DNA of 62,752 nucleotides from Chondromyces crocatus (GCF_001189295.1 NZ_CP012159.1:4105773-4168524); one strand, 5' to 3'; positions 35,549 to 44,542 are shown, counted from the stretch's first letter. Translations and numbers: made by a program. Notes: generated by a model not told the origin, from the sequence alone.

Positions 35549-36976
35549 ATGTTCACCAAGCTCGGCCTCCGGAATTTCAAGGCCTGGAGAGGGACCCATG
35601 AGGCGCGGCTGCGGCCGATCACGCTCGTGCTGGGGGTGAACTCGGCCGGGAAGACGAGCTTGCTCCAGCCGCTGCTGCTGCTCCAGCAGACGGCGGCTTC
35701 GCCGGATCGGCGCTCGGCGCTGGATCTGGGGGGGCAGCCAGGTGCCCGGCTGCACTTCGGGACGATGATCGATGTGCTGTCGGGTCATGACCCGAGCCAG
35801 ACGCTCGCGTTCGAGCTGGGGTTCGTTCCCACCGTGCAGGCGGGGCGAGGGGTCGATGCCGGAGCAGGCGTTGGCGTCGAAGCAGGGAACGGTGCTGGAG
35901 GGGGGGCTGCGGGGGAGGTCGAGCGGGCGGGTCAGGACGAGAGCCTGTTTCGCGCGGCGTACGGTGCGACGGAGGACGGGGGAGCCGTGGTGCTGTGCGC
36001 AGGCTTCACGACCAAGGGGAAGACGTACGAGGTGGAGCGCGTCACGGATGAGGCGTACGCGCTGACAGCACCCCCGCTCTCTGGAGGTGCGCCCGCCGTG
36101 GTGAGCCCCGACTTCGCGCCGGAGCGGTCGATCGCGTTCTCTCCGGAGGCGCTGGCAGCGCTCGGTGCCGAGGGGGCCGTGGTTCGAGATGCGGCGCTCG
36201 CGTTGCGCAACGAGCTTTCGGCGGTCGCCTACCTGGGGCCACTGCGGGAGTTTCCGGCGCGGAGCCATGCGTGGCAGGGGCACGCGCCGGAGCGGCTGGG
36301 GAGCAAGGGGGAGTTCGCCGTCCAGGCGCTGCTCGCGGAGGCGCTGCTGATGGGGGCCGAAGGGGGAGCGAGCGCCGAGCAAGCCGTGCGGGGTGAGGGG
36401 GAGGTGCTGAGGAGCGCCCTGCTCGAGCAGGTGTCGCGGTGGCTCGTCGTCATGGGAGTAGCCGATGGGCTGGAGCTGGTCCCGCAGGGGGCGTCGGGCT
36501 CGTACGCGGTGGTGGTGGTCCGAGGGAAGGAGCGGGCGAACCTCGCGGATGTGGGCTTCGGGGTGTCGCAGGTGCTCCCCATCCTGGTGCTGGCCCACGT
36601 GGTGCCGCGCGGGGCGACGATCCTCCTGGAGCAGCCGGAGATTCACCTGCATCCGCTGGCGCAGAGCGCACTCGCGAACCTGCTGGTGGAGGTGTCGCTG
36701 TCCCGGGGTGTGCAGTTCCTGGTGGAGACGCACTCGGAGCACCTGTTCCGGAGGCTCCAGTCGTTGCTGGCGGAGGCTGCCATCCAGCCCGACCAGTGCG
36801 CGCTGCACGTGGTGACGCATGATGGCGAGGGCGCAGCGCTGCACCCGCTGGAGGTGGACGCTTACGGGCGGGTCACGCGCTGGCCGGCGCGGCTCTTCGG
36901 CGACGCGGTGGGAGAGGCGGAGCGGCAGCTCCGGTGGATGGTGCGGCGGAAGCAAGAGGAGCGCGGGCGTGGCTGA
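35549..36976 (+). CDS. AAA/ABC-like ATPase with C-terminal DUF3696
   Basis: 475 residues. Walker A is GVNSAGKTS (residues 29-37). A Gly/Ala-rich linker lies near 105-135. An ABC-signature-like GFGVSQVLP comes before Walker B ILLEQPEIHLHP (about 360-372), and the switch histidine is in VETHSEHLF. The tail LEVDAYGRVTRWPARLFGD is the DUF3696 segment seen after OLD/RecF-like ATPases. No nuclease domain is fused. Instead, the gene overlaps by eight bases a PIN-nuclease gene, which overlaps an RNA ligase gene. The ATPase probably senses or threads a substrate for them; this is inference from context. Confidence 0.9.
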   Translation: MFTKLGLRNFKAWRGTHEARLRPITLVLGVNSAGKTSLLQPLLLLQQTAASPDRRSALDLGGQPGARLHFGTMIDVLSGHDPSQTLAFELGFVPTVQAGRGVDAGAGVGVEAGNGAGGGAAGEVERAGQDESLFRAAYGATEDGGAVVLCAGFTTKGKTYEVERVTDEAYALTAPPLSGGAPAVVSPDFAPERSIAFSPEALAALGAEGAVVRDAALALRNELSAVAYLGPLREFPARSHAWQGHAPERLGSKGEFAVQALLAEALLMGAEGGASAEQAVRGEGEVLRSALLEQVSRWLVVMGVADGLELVPQGASGSYAVVVVRGKERANLADVGFGVSQVLPILVLAHVVPRGATILLEQPEIHLHPLAQSALANLLVEVSLSRGVQFLVETHSEHLFRRLQSLLAEAAIQPDQCALHVVTHDGEGAALHPLEVDAYGRVTRWPARLFGDAVGEAERQLRWMVRRKQEERGRG

Positions 36977-37493
36977 TCACGTGGTCGACACGAACGTGCT
37001 GCTCTGCGCGAGCATGGCCGACGGGGCGTCGCCGTTCGATGGGGCCGATCATGTGGCCGTGGAGGAGCAGCTCGAGGTCCTCGCGTGGCTCACGGCCTTT
37101 CACGCCGATCCGGAGAAGCGGCTGGTGATCGACGAGGCGTTCCGGATCTACGACGAGTACCTGCACAAGCTCACGGTGCAGGACTACGGACTCCTGGTGA
37201 TCCACGAGAAGCTCCAGACCGCCGAGCTGGTGCCGGTCGCGTACGATGGGGATGGGCACGGGATCGTGCCGGAGGCGCTCGGCTCGCTGGATCCCTCGGA
37301 TCGCAAGCTGGCAGCGGCTGCGATCGCGTCGACGCGAATGCAAGGGGCACCTTGCACGCTGGTGAACGCGACGGATACGGACTGGTACGACGTGGAGGAG
37401 CCGCTCGAGGAGACGGGCGTGGTGCTGGAGCAGCTGCTGGACGCCTGGTGCAGGGCGAAGCGCGAAGAGAAGCTGAGGAGGTCGTCGCCATGA
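36969..37493 (+). CDS. PIN-fold nuclease
   Basis: 174 residues, starting at a GTG inside the end of the ATPase gene. The four acidic positions of a PIN active site are present: D7 in HVVDTNVLL, D55/E56 in LVIDEAFRI, D108/D111 in LDPSDRKLAAAA and D136/D138 in NATDTDWYD. This predicts a Mg/Mn-dependent endoribonuclease. It is longer than typical VapC toxins (about 130-140) and no antitoxin gene accompanies it. The upstream overlap of eight bases and the downstream ATGA overlap imply fixed stoichiometry with the ATPase and RNA ligase. Confidence 0.82.
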   Translation: MADHVVDTNVLLCASMADGASPFDGADHVAVEEQLEVLAWLTAFHADPEKRLVIDEAFRIYDEYLHKLTVQDYGLLVIHEKLQTAELVPVAYDGDGHGIVPEALGSLDPSDRKLAAAAIASTRMQGAPCTLVNATDTDWYDVEEPLEETGVVLEQLLDAWCRAKREEKLRRSSP

Positions 37494-38173
37494 CGGCGCA
37501 TGACGAGTTCTTCAAGTTTCCATCCACTCCCCACATTGCGTGGCTCGCTGCTGGGTCGCCGCGTGCGGACAAGGTGCTCGACCTCGATGACGCGAAGGCC
37601 ATGCTGGATGGCGGAGTGATCGTCGAGGAGAAGGTGGATGGCGCGAACCTCGGGATCTCGGTCGACGGGTCGGGAGGCTTCTGCGTGCAGAACCGGGGGA
37701 CGATCCTCGGGCCCGGGGCACACCCGCAGTTCCAGCCGCTGTGGGGCTGGCTGGCAGCGCGGGAGGAGCGGCTCCGGGCCGCGCTGGGGACAGGGCTCAT
37801 CCTGTTCGGGGAGTGGTGCTTCGCGGTGCACTCGATCCGCTACACGAGGCTTCCGGACTGGTTCCTGGGGTTCGATGTGTACGATCGGACGGCGGGGCGG
37901 TTCTGGTCGACGCGCCGTCGGGACGCGCTGCTGGAAGCGCTGGGGATCGAGGGCGTGCCCCGGGTGGGAGCTGGGCGGTTCACGATGGAAGGCCTCGTGG
38001 CGCTGCTCGGGTCATCCGGGCTGACGGAAGGGCCTCTGGAGGGGGTCTACGTGCGGCAGGAGGACGAGGACTGGCTCCTGGATCGCGCGAAGCTGGTGCG
38101 AGGGGAGTTCGTGCAGAGCATCGAGGAGCACTGGCGGACGCGGAAGCTGGAGAAGAACGCGCTGGCGCGGTGA
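37490..38173 (+). CDS. ATP-dependent RNA ligase
   Basis: A 227-residue nucleotidyltransferase-fold ligase. Motif I is EEKVDGANLG, with the adenylated Lys at residue 48. Motif Ia is QNRG (Arg 69), motif III FGEWC (Glu 108) with LGFDVYD, motif IV EGVYVR (Glu 184), and motif V DRAKLVRGEF (Lys 201). The length is close to the catalytic core alone, as in compact bacterial RNA ligases. It would seal 3'-OH/5'-phosphate or related RNA ends. The ATG overlaps the PIN gene stop (ATGA) and has GAGGAGG upstream. A kinase or phosphatase partner is not visible in the operon. Confidence 0.88.
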   Translation: MTAHDEFFKFPSTPHIAWLAAGSPRADKVLDLDDAKAMLDGGVIVEEKVDGANLGISVDGSGGFCVQNRGTILGPGAHPQFQPLWGWLAAREERLRAALGTGLILFGEWCFAVHSIRYTRLPDWFLGFDVYDRTAGRFWSTRRRDALLEALGIEGVPRVGAGRFTMEGLVALLGSSGLTEGPLEGVYVRQEDEDWLLDRAKLVRGEFVQSIEEHWRTRKLEKNALAR

Positions 38174-38311
38174 GGGGACACGGCTCCGTTGCTCGTCGCT
38201 CGTCGCGTGGCGCCCCGGTCGCAGCTGGGGGGCGACGCGGTGGTCGCAGGCGGGTGAAGGGGCGTCGTGGTGGTGGGCGCGTGTCCCGGTCGGGGCGAGG
38301 TGGCGCCGCGG

Positions 38312-39190
38312 TCAGCGGGGCAGTTCCGCGGTGGTGCGGAAGCCGAAGCCGGAGATCAGGTTCACCAGGCGGTCGGCGAACCCCATCCCTTTCTGCTGGA
38401 GCTGGGCGCGGTCGCGGGCGGAGACGCCCACCCGGCGGATCCAGGCGAGTTCCTCTTCGGTCATGGGCCCTCGATCCAGGGCGCGCAGGGCCTCGTCGAG
38501 CTGCTCGGCGTTCTTCGCGCCGGCATAGCAGGCGTCGATGTTCGGGTTCGAGAGCACGAAGCGGTAGCAGTCGGAGCCCGTGGGCGGCGGCTCTCCCGCC
38601 GGCACGATGGCGCGGTCGAGGAGCTGTCCCCAGGACGTGGCGGTGTAGGCAATGACGCCAGGCCGCGAGGTGGGCAAGTGAGGGAAGACGTCCTGATCGG
38701 CACCGGGGTGGGCCGCGTTGTAGCGGATCATGAGGTGATCGACGCGCGCATCACGAGCGAGGATCGGGAACGTGGGCCGGTGGTGGCACGAGACCATGAC
38801 GCTGCGGGCGCGGCCGAGGCGCACCTGCTCGGCCGCGGCGTCGAGCAGGGCCTCGCCAGGAGGAAGGTTCCACCAGCCGAGGAGCAGGATGTCGGTGTGG
38901 TCGAGCGCGAGGGTGCGGAGGGCCTTCTCCAGAGAGCGGCCGATCTTCGAAGGACGCCGTTCGTAGGTCTGGATGACCAGCGCGAGGCGTTCGCGATCGC
39001 GTGCGGCGATGCGCTTGATGGCCTCGCCGAAGTCGCTCGTGCGCGTCGAGCCCCAGTACATGAGGTTGACGCCGCGCTCGAACGCGCGCTCGACGTCACG
39101 CCCCGAGATCCCGTACCCCGCTGCGAGCCCGAGGGGGCATGCTTGAATGTCGGAGCGGCCCAGGCGAACCGGCGACCAGGAACAAGCCAT
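38312..39190 (-). CDS. Aldo/keto-reductase-fold protein, catalytic tetrad apparently lost
   Basis: 292 residues with the AKR barrel pattern: LGRSDIQACPLGLAAGYG, AFERGVNLMYWG, LALVIQTYERRPS, SLEKALRTLALDHTDILLLG, and the NADPH-binding SCHHRP and ISGFGFRTT regions. The four usual catalytic residues are not where expected. By eye, the Asp of the FDTA motif is replaced in NLMYWG, the Lys after IAT is Tyr (VIQTY), and the HxPD histidine is Gly (LLLGWWN). It may be a non-enzymatic or altered oxidoreductase. The 138-bp gap to the ligase operon holds only GC-rich sequence. Confidence 0.75.
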   Translation of the reverse strand: MACSWSPVRLGRSDIQACPLGLAAGYGISGRDVERAFERGVNLMYWGSTRTSDFGEAIKRIAARDRERLALVIQTYERRPSKIGRSLEKALRTLALDHTDILLLGWWNLPPGEALLDAAAEQVRLGRARSVMVSCHHRPTFPILARDARVDHLMIRYNAAHPGADQDVFPHLPTSRPGVIAYTATSWGQLLDRAIVPAGEPPPTGSDCYRFVLSNPNIDACYAGAKNAEQLDEALRALDRGPMTEEELAWIRRVGVSARDRAQLQQKGMGFADRLVNLISGFGFRTTAELPR

Positions 39191-39326
39191 CGTCTCTCAC
39201 CTCCCGAAAGCGGGCGTGCCATGGCGGCGGAGCAGGGTCCAGAGGGAGGGCGGACGGCACACCGGGTCTGCCCACGAGCGCGTCTGGTTGCGCGGCGGGA
39301 TGTAGCGGTTACAGGTGGAGAGACCC

Positions 39327-40199
39327 ATGCGTGGATCCGCTGTCGCTCTCGCTGCCGCGCTTGCCCTGGTGCTACCGGGGTCGTGCTCTTTGCACGGGGT
39401 CACGGCCGACGACTCCGCGCCGGCTGGAGCCCTCGCTTCCGGGGCTGGTAAGGAAGCGACGAGCCTGGAAGTCTCGACCTCTCCGTCGAGCGAGGCGGTG
39501 GGCGCAGAGGTGCCGAACGTGCGGGAGGGCGTGGCGGCAGGGGGGCCGAACGTGCTCCAGGACGCGCGCCGCATGCTCCACAGCGGGTTCGACCGCGAGA
39601 CGCGGCCGGCGCGACAGTGGGAGTACATCTCGACCGCCGCCGACGCGACCTGCCGCGCGGAACTCGAGCAGATGGGGGCGAAGTTCAAGTCGCTTCCCGA
39701 TGTCGCCAAACCCAACCGCAACGGCTGCGGTGTGCCGCATGGCGTGCTCCTCAGCCGGGGACCGACCGGCATCGTCTACAGCCCACCGATCCAGGTGGAT
39801 TGCTCGCTGGCGCTCCGTCTGCAGAAGGTGGAGCAGATCCTCCAGGAAGAGGCCGCGCAGCACCTCGGCGGTGAACTCGCGCGGGTGATCACGCTCGGCA
39901 GCTATGCTTGCCGTCCGGTGGTGGGGCGGCTGGCGGGCAAGAGCGGGGGGATCAGTGAGCACTCCTTCGGAAATGCGGTGGACATTGCGCGCTTCGAGCC
40001 CAAGCGGGGGCGTGCCGCGAGCGTGCTGCGCGACTACAAGCCGGGGGAGGCGGCGGAATCGGGGCCGACCCGGTTCCTCCGGGCCGTGACGAAGCGGCTC
40101 CGGAGCGAGGGGGCGATCCGGCGTGTGCTCGGACCTGACTTCGATGCGAGCCATCGCGACCACCTCCACCTGGATCAAGGGACGCCGTGGTGGCATTGA
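39327..40199 (+). CDS. Extensin-like peptidoglycan-binding lipoprotein
   Basis: 290 residues. The signal ends in a lipobox-like PGSCS. An unstructured 100-residue region precedes the extensin-like domain (ExtA family, related to LAS/DD-carboxypeptidase folds). This domain carries GCGVPHGVLL, DCSLALRLQ, SYACRPVVGR, then the metal-ligand motifs SEHSFGNAVDI and HRDHLHLDQG. It probably acts on or binds cell-wall peptides in the periplasm. The ATG at 39327 follows GGAGAG; one four codons earlier is possible. The 3' end overlaps the start of the next gene by 13 bases. Confidence 0.86.
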   Translation: MRGSAVALAAALALVLPGSCSLHGVTADDSAPAGALASGAGKEATSLEVSTSPSSEAVGAEVPNVREGVAAGGPNVLQDARRMLHSGFDRETRPARQWEYISTAADATCRAELEQMGAKFKSLPDVAKPNRNGCGVPHGVLLSRGPTGIVYSPPIQVDCSLALRLQKVEQILQEEAAQHLGGELARVITLGSYACRPVVGRLAGKSGGISEHSFGNAVDIARFEPKRGRAASVLRDYKPGEAAESGPTRFLRAVTKRLRSEGAIRRVLGPDFDASHRDHLHLDQGTPWWH

Positions 40200-41197
40200 G
40201 GCGCGCTCCAAAAGGTCGCTTGGCCTTTGCGCTGGTGGTCGGGAGCGCGCTCTCGGGATGCGGGGGAGGGACCTCGCACGAGGGGGCGGCGGGAGGTGAC
40301 GGGGGCGCATCCGCTCGTGATGTGCGGGTGTTGCTCGATGAGAGCGCCCTCCCTGGCCACGCCGTCGACCTGGCGGTGGATGGCGAGCGGATCCTGGTCG
40401 CTGTGGGGCGCGCGGTCGTGTCCCTGGTCGAGGGGCAACCGCCCGAGGTGCTCTGTACGCTGGAGGAGCCCATCCTGCAGCTCGCCGTGGGGAGCACACG
40501 CGTCTTTGCGATCACGGGGCGTGGACCCTGGCCCGCGGTGTGTTCGCTCGGTGGTGGGGTGGCGGCTCCGTTGCTGTCCACCGCATCGGCCGATCCCGTG
40601 GAGGTGGCGCGCGGGCTGCTCGCCGAAGGCGACACGGTCTACTGGATCACGGTGGGGAGCTTCGGGACCCGTCGCCTCTACCGGTCGGCGGGGGAGGTCC
40701 CGGAGGAGATCAGCTCCTTCCATGGTGAGGGGGACCCTGGCGTCATGCACCTCGCGATGGACGCCGCGCGCGTGTACTGGAGCGATGCGGCGACCGGGAC
40801 CCTGCACCGTGCGTCTCGCGATGGTGGCGACTCGGGCTGGTCACTCGCGCCCGGGATCAACACCACACAGATCGCACTCCAGGGAGCGTCGGTGCTGTGG
40901 GCTGCGGGAGGATCGCTGCATCGCACGCCGAAGGAAGGGGGGACGCCCGAGGTGGTGGTGGGACCGCAGATCGATACGGACCGGATCTGGGCGCTCGCTT
41001 CCGATGAGGAGTCGCTGTTCTGGGGAGGGATCCATCTCGAAGAGAGCTTCATTCGTCTGTCATCAGGCGGAGCTGGTGCACCTCACGAGGACATCTGGCG
41101 TGAGGGAGACTGCTGGGACGGCGCGCTGGAGGTGAGCCAGGGGGTCGTCCACTGGGTCTGCACGCTGGGCAAGGGCGCGGTGTACCGTGCGCGTTGA
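40187..41197 (+). CDS. Propeller-like lipoprotein
   Basis: 336 residues. The signal ends in LSGCGGG and is followed by a Gly/Ala spacer. The mature part repeats short beta motifs of the type VDLAVDGERILVA, VYWITVGSFG, VYWSDAATGTLHRAS and VLWAAGGSLHRT, suggestive of a six- or seven-bladed beta-propeller like those common in myxobacterial lipoproteins. No catalytic residues are evident. It starts (GTG) inside the end of the extensin-like gene, so the two are coupled. Confidence 0.75.
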   Translation: MVALRRAPKGRLAFALVVGSALSGCGGGTSHEGAAGGDGGASARDVRVLLDESALPGHAVDLAVDGERILVAVGRAVVSLVEGQPPEVLCTLEEPILQLAVGSTRVFAITGRGPWPAVCSLGGGVAAPLLSTASADPVEVARGLLAEGDTVYWITVGSFGTRRLYRSAGEVPEEISSFHGEGDPGVMHLAMDAARVYWSDAATGTLHRASRDGGDSGWSLAPGINTTQIALQGASVLWAAGGSLHRTPKEGGTPEVVVGPQIDTDRIWALASDEESLFWGGIHLEESFIRLSSGGAGAPHEDIWREGDCWDGALEVSQGVVHWVCTLGKGAVYRAR

Positions 41198-41224
41198 GCA
41201 GGGGTGGTGTGCCAGGAGGCCTTC

Positions 41225-42073
41225 ATGATCGAACGCTCGGAAGCCGCTTTGTTCGAACGGATCGAGGCCTTCTACGACGCGGTGCCCAGAGACAGGGCCC
41301 AGGTCGAGTCGTTCGGTCCTCTGACGCTGTTCGTAGCGGACCCGGAAGGGTTGCCCCTTTACGCTCGTCCTGCGCTCCACGCCTTCGGAGCGCCCACGGT
41401 GGACGACATCCGCACTGTGAGAGAACGGCAACGCGAACTCGACGTGCCCGAGGCCTTCGAGTGGGTCCAGGAGTCGACGCCTTCACTCGGAGCGATGATC
41501 GAAGCGGAGGGGCTCACGATCCTGCACGCTCCGCTGATGGTCCTCGAGCCGGCGCGGCTTCGGGCGTTCGCGCCTTCGGTGAGCACGCCAGTGCGGCTCC
41601 TCGATCCCGATCGAGAGACCTTTGCCGAGGATCTGTCCTCGTTCCGCGCGATCGCGCAGGTAAGCTTCGCCGCGTCAGGGATGGCGGTGGGGCTTTCCGG
41701 GCCTGCGGAACGTGACGAAGTGCGCGCTCCCGCGCTGGACGTCGAGGTGACGGGCGAGCGAGTCCGCGCGAAGCAGGCCGCCTATGCGCTGGCGGGCGAG
41801 GGGCCGGACGGCGCGCTCGCCGGAGGTGCGTTCCAGCGCGCAGGCGATGTCGTGGAGATTGTCGGTGTCGCGACGCTGCCCTCGGCGCGACGCGGAGGGC
41901 TCGGGGCTGCGGTGACGGCTGCGCTCGCGCGAGAGGCGCTGGTCAGCGGGGCGGCGCTGGTGATCCTGTCTGCTGGCAGCGATGACGTCGCCCGCGTGTA
42001 CGCGCGGCTCGGCTTCCGGCGGGTTGGCACGGCGTGCATCGCTGCGCCGGTGGACGCGGACGTCCCCGGATGA
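41225..42073 (+). CDS. GNAT-family N-acetyltransferase
   Basis: 282 residues; the acetyl-CoA-binding half is at the C-terminus. IVGVATLPSARRGGLGAAV (about 220-240) is the R/QxxGxG/A pyrophosphate loop of GNAT enzymes. LVILSAGSDDVARVYARLGF is the motif-B region with its usual Tyr. The N-terminal half has no clear signature and may be a second, degenerate GNAT domain. The start at 41225 follows CAGGAGG. The substrate is unknown. Confidence 0.82.
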   Translation: MIERSEAALFERIEAFYDAVPRDRAQVESFGPLTLFVADPEGLPLYARPALHAFGAPTVDDIRTVRERQRELDVPEAFEWVQESTPSLGAMIEAEGLTILHAPLMVLEPARLRAFAPSVSTPVRLLDPDRETFAEDLSSFRAIAQVSFAASGMAVGLSGPAERDEVRAPALDVEVTGERVRAKQAAYALAGEGPDGALAGGAFQRAGDVVEIVGVATLPSARRGGLGAAVTAALAREALVSGAALVILSAGSDDVARVYARLGFRRVGTACIAAPVDADVPG

Positions 42074-42172
42074 CTGCGTCGCCGAGCGGGTGGGGTGCTT
42101 GACGGTCGCGTGGGTTGCCTCACGCATTGGGGGCGCGCGTTGGTCGCAGCGCACTCAAACGTCAGGAACATC

Positions 42173-43138
42173 ATGCGAAGCACGACATCGGCTGGATTGG
42201 CGCTCACCCTGTCGCTCGGCATCTGGAGCTGTGTGATCGACACGGAGGATCCACAGGGACGTTCGACGGAGGTTCCCTCGGCAGGCGCTGGCGCTGCACG
42301 GGCGAGTGAGCCACCCGCGAGTGAGCCCAGAGAGTCCTCGTTCACGCTGGAGCACGCGAACCAGCCGCTCGTCGTGGATCGTGAGGGCCGCCCGCTCGAG
42401 GCGGAGGAAGCGAGCGTGACGAATCCAGCGCCATCCCCCGACGCCCTGGTCGGTCCTGGTATCCCGATCAAGAGCTGTCCGGCAAAGACGGGGAAGTTCG
42501 CCGTGCTCACGTTCGACGATGGTCCGAGTCCCTTCACAGACGAGCTGCTCGGTCATCTCCACGCCAAGGGGGCGCCGGCTGCGTTCTTCCTCAAGGGAAA
42601 GAAGCTGGCCGACGACTTCACCGGCCACGCCGAGCACCGCGCCCGGGTGCAGCGGATCGCCGCGGCCGGCCACGAGATCTGCAACCACACTTTCACGCAC
42701 GACGGGCTGGTGTATCCGGGGAAGGGGGAGGCGGCGATCCGGGCGGACATGCTCGATGCCGAGGATCTCATCGCCGACGTCACGGGTCGTCGTACGCGGT
42801 GCATGCGCCCTCCCTACGGTGACCACAACCCGCAGGTGCTCGGGATTCTCGCCTCCCTGGACTACCGCGTGATCATGTGGAGCCTGAACACCGACGACTG
42901 GCGGTACGGGAGCATCGAGTATCCCGCGGACATCAGTCCTACCAAGATCCTGGAGCTGGTGGACAAGACGCTGCGTCAGAGCACGGAGCCGCTGATCCAC
43001 ATCCAGCATGACGCCGAGGACTCGGAGCCGTCGGTCGCCACCGTGCCTCAGGTGATCGACGCCATCCGCGCCCAGGGCTGGACCCTCATCTCGCTCTCGG
43101 AGTGCCTGGGCGAGCCCATCGACGTCCCGGCGCAATAG
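42173..43138 (+). CDS. NodB-type polysaccharide deacetylase lipoprotein (copy 1)
   Basis: 321 residues. A signal ends near Cys 20 (GIWSC) and is followed by a Glu/Ser/Pro-rich spacer. The NodB domain has all five motifs: TFDDGPSP (metal Asp and base), NHTFTH (His pair), RPPYGD (substrate Arg), NTDDWRYG, and IHIQHD (catalytic His). It would remove N- or O-acetyl groups from chitin, peptidoglycan or an exopolysaccharide at the cell envelope. A close paralogue lies at 46858-47796, with a metallochaperone and porin between. The start at 42173 follows a CAGGA motif. Confidence 0.92.
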   Translation: MRSTTSAGLALTLSLGIWSCVIDTEDPQGRSTEVPSAGAGAARASEPPASEPRESSFTLEHANQPLVVDREGRPLEAEEASVTNPAPSPDALVGPGIPIKSCPAKTGKFAVLTFDDGPSPFTDELLGHLHAKGAPAAFFLKGKKLADDFTGHAEHRARVQRIAAAGHEICNHTFTHDGLVYPGKGEAAIRADMLDAEDLIADVTGRRTRCMRPPYGDHNPQVLGILASLDYRVIMWSLNTDDWRYGSIEYPADISPTKILELVDKTLRQSTEPLIHIQHDAEDSEPSVATVPQVIDAIRAQGWTLISLSECLGEPIDVPAQ

Positions 43139-43261
43139 ATCCGCGCTCGCTCGGAACACGGGGAGCGTTGCCCGCCGTCGAAGCCTGAACGGTTGCGAAA
43201 GCGTGCTCCTCCCCGTGCTCCTCGACGGGTCTGGCGACGTGACGGCCCGCCACATGGGCGC

Positions 43262-43318
43262 GTAGGCACGTCATCGCACTCTTGTGTTATTTGCAATTGT
43301 GATGCATTTGAATTTCTC
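43262..43318 (+). promoter_or_regulatory. AT-rich leader of the CobW/ZigA-type gene
   Basis: A run of low-GC sequence (CTTGTGTTATTTGCAATTGT, then GATGCATTTGAATTTCTC) directly before the start at 43319. It stands out in this genome. It could be an operator or promoter (a zinc-responsive Zur site would fit the gene family), but I cannot draw a clean dyad. Confidence 0.35.
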
Positions 43319-44542
43319 ATGCATCCGCCGACGAAGCTTCCTGTGACCGTCCTTTCTGGCTTTCTGGGGGCCGGCAAGACGACCCTTCTCAACCACGTTC
43401 TGGAAAACCGTGATGGCCTGCGGGTCGCGGTGATCGTCAACGACATGAGCGAGGTGAACGTCGACGCCCGCCTCGTGGAAGGCGGGGGCGCGGCGCTGCG
43501 TCGTGTCGACGAGAAGCTAGTGGAGATGCAGAACGGTTGCATATGCTGCACCCTCCGGGAGGATCTGCTCGTCGAGGTGGGGAGGCTCGCGAAGGAGGGT
43601 CGTTTCGACTACCTCCTCATCGAGTCGACGGGTGTTTCCGAGCCTCTCCCCGTGGCCGAGACGTTCACCTTCGAAGACGAAAGTGGGATGCGGCTGTCGG
43701 ACGTGGCGCGCCTCGACACGATGGTGACGGTGGTCGACGCGAAGGCCTTTCTCGCCGACTGGCAGAGCGCAGATGACCTGCGCGCGCGCAAGATCGCGCT
43801 TGGAGAGGGAGATGAGCGGACGGTGGCCGATCTCCTCGTGGAGCAGGTGGAGTTCGCCGACGTGCTGGTGCTCTCCAAGCTGGATCTGGTGACCGAGGAG
43901 GAGGGGGCGCTGCTGGAAGACCTGTTGCGGCACCTGAATCCAGGGGCGCGCGTCGTCCGCGCCGATCGGGGACGTGTGCCGCTACCGAGCGTGCTCGGGA
44001 CGGGGCTTTTCGATTTCGAGAGGGCATCGCGCGCGCCCGGCTGGCTCAGGGAGCTGCGCGGTGAGCACATGCCGGAGACGGAGGCGCTCGGGATCTCGAG
44101 CGTCGTCTACCGGGCGCGTCGACCGTTTCATCCGCTGCGCCTCTGGCAGGTGCTGCAAGACGACGCGGGCTGGGATGGCGTGCTGCGCTCCAAGGGCTTT
44201 CTCTGGCTGGCGTCACGGATGGACGTGATGGGTCTGTGGTCTCAGGCCGGGAGCTCGGCGAGCTGCCAGCCGGCGGGGCTGTGGTACGCGGGGTTGCCCG
44301 AGAAGGAGCGTCCGTCGGACCCGGAGACGAGGGCGATGATCGCGCAGGCCTGGCAGGAGCCCTGGGGGGATCGTCGGCAGGAGCTGGTCTTCATCGGGGT
44401 GGGGATCGATGAGCGCACCCTGAGGGAGAGGCTGGATGGGGCGCTGCTCACGGACGCCGAGAGCGTTCTGGGGCCAGCCGTCTGGGCGACCTACGAAGAC
44501 CCGTTCTTCGGTGAGGCGAGCCAGGACGAGGTGACGGCGTGA
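43319..44542 (+). CDS. CobW/COG0523 GTP-binding metallochaperone (ZigA/YeiR-like)
   Basis: 407 residues. The P-loop [10 protein letters not shown] starts near residue 15. The metal-binding signature [11 protein letters not shown] (CxCC) near residue 70, Walker [11 protein letters not shown], and the guanine motif LSKLDL are typical of G3E-family COG0523 proteins. The C-terminal CobW domain begins around [17 protein letters not shown]. Some relatives are zinc chaperones under Zur control, and DUF1826 genes often lie beside them, as here. The ATG at 43319 is chosen because the P-loop normally starts within the first 20 residues; a longer reading adds unrelated sequence. Confidence 0.9.
   Translation: MHPPTKLPVTVLSGFLGAGKTTLLNHVLENRDGLRVAVIVNDMSEVNVDARLVEGGGAALRRVDEKLVEMQNGCICCTLREDLLVEVGRLAKEGRFDYLLIESTGVSEPLPVAETFTFEDESGMRLSDVARLDTMVTVVDAKAFLADWQSADDLRARKIALGEGDERTVADLLVEQVEFADVLVLSKLDLVTEEEGALLEDLLRHLNPGARVVRADRGRVPLPSVLGTGLFDFERASRAPGWLRELRGEHMPETEALGISSVVYRARRPFHPLRLWQVLQDDAGWDGVLRSKGFLWLASRMDVMGLWSQAGSSASCQPAGLWYAGLPEKERPSDPETRAMIAQAWQEPWGDRRQELVFIGVGIDERTLRERLDGALLTDAESVLGPAVWATYEDPFFGEASQDEVTA

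Noticed and set aside
43262-43318. Confident Zur box upstream of the CobW/ZigA-type gene
   Set aside because: The segment is AT-rich, but I could not align a clean palindrome; kept only as a low-confidence regulatory region.
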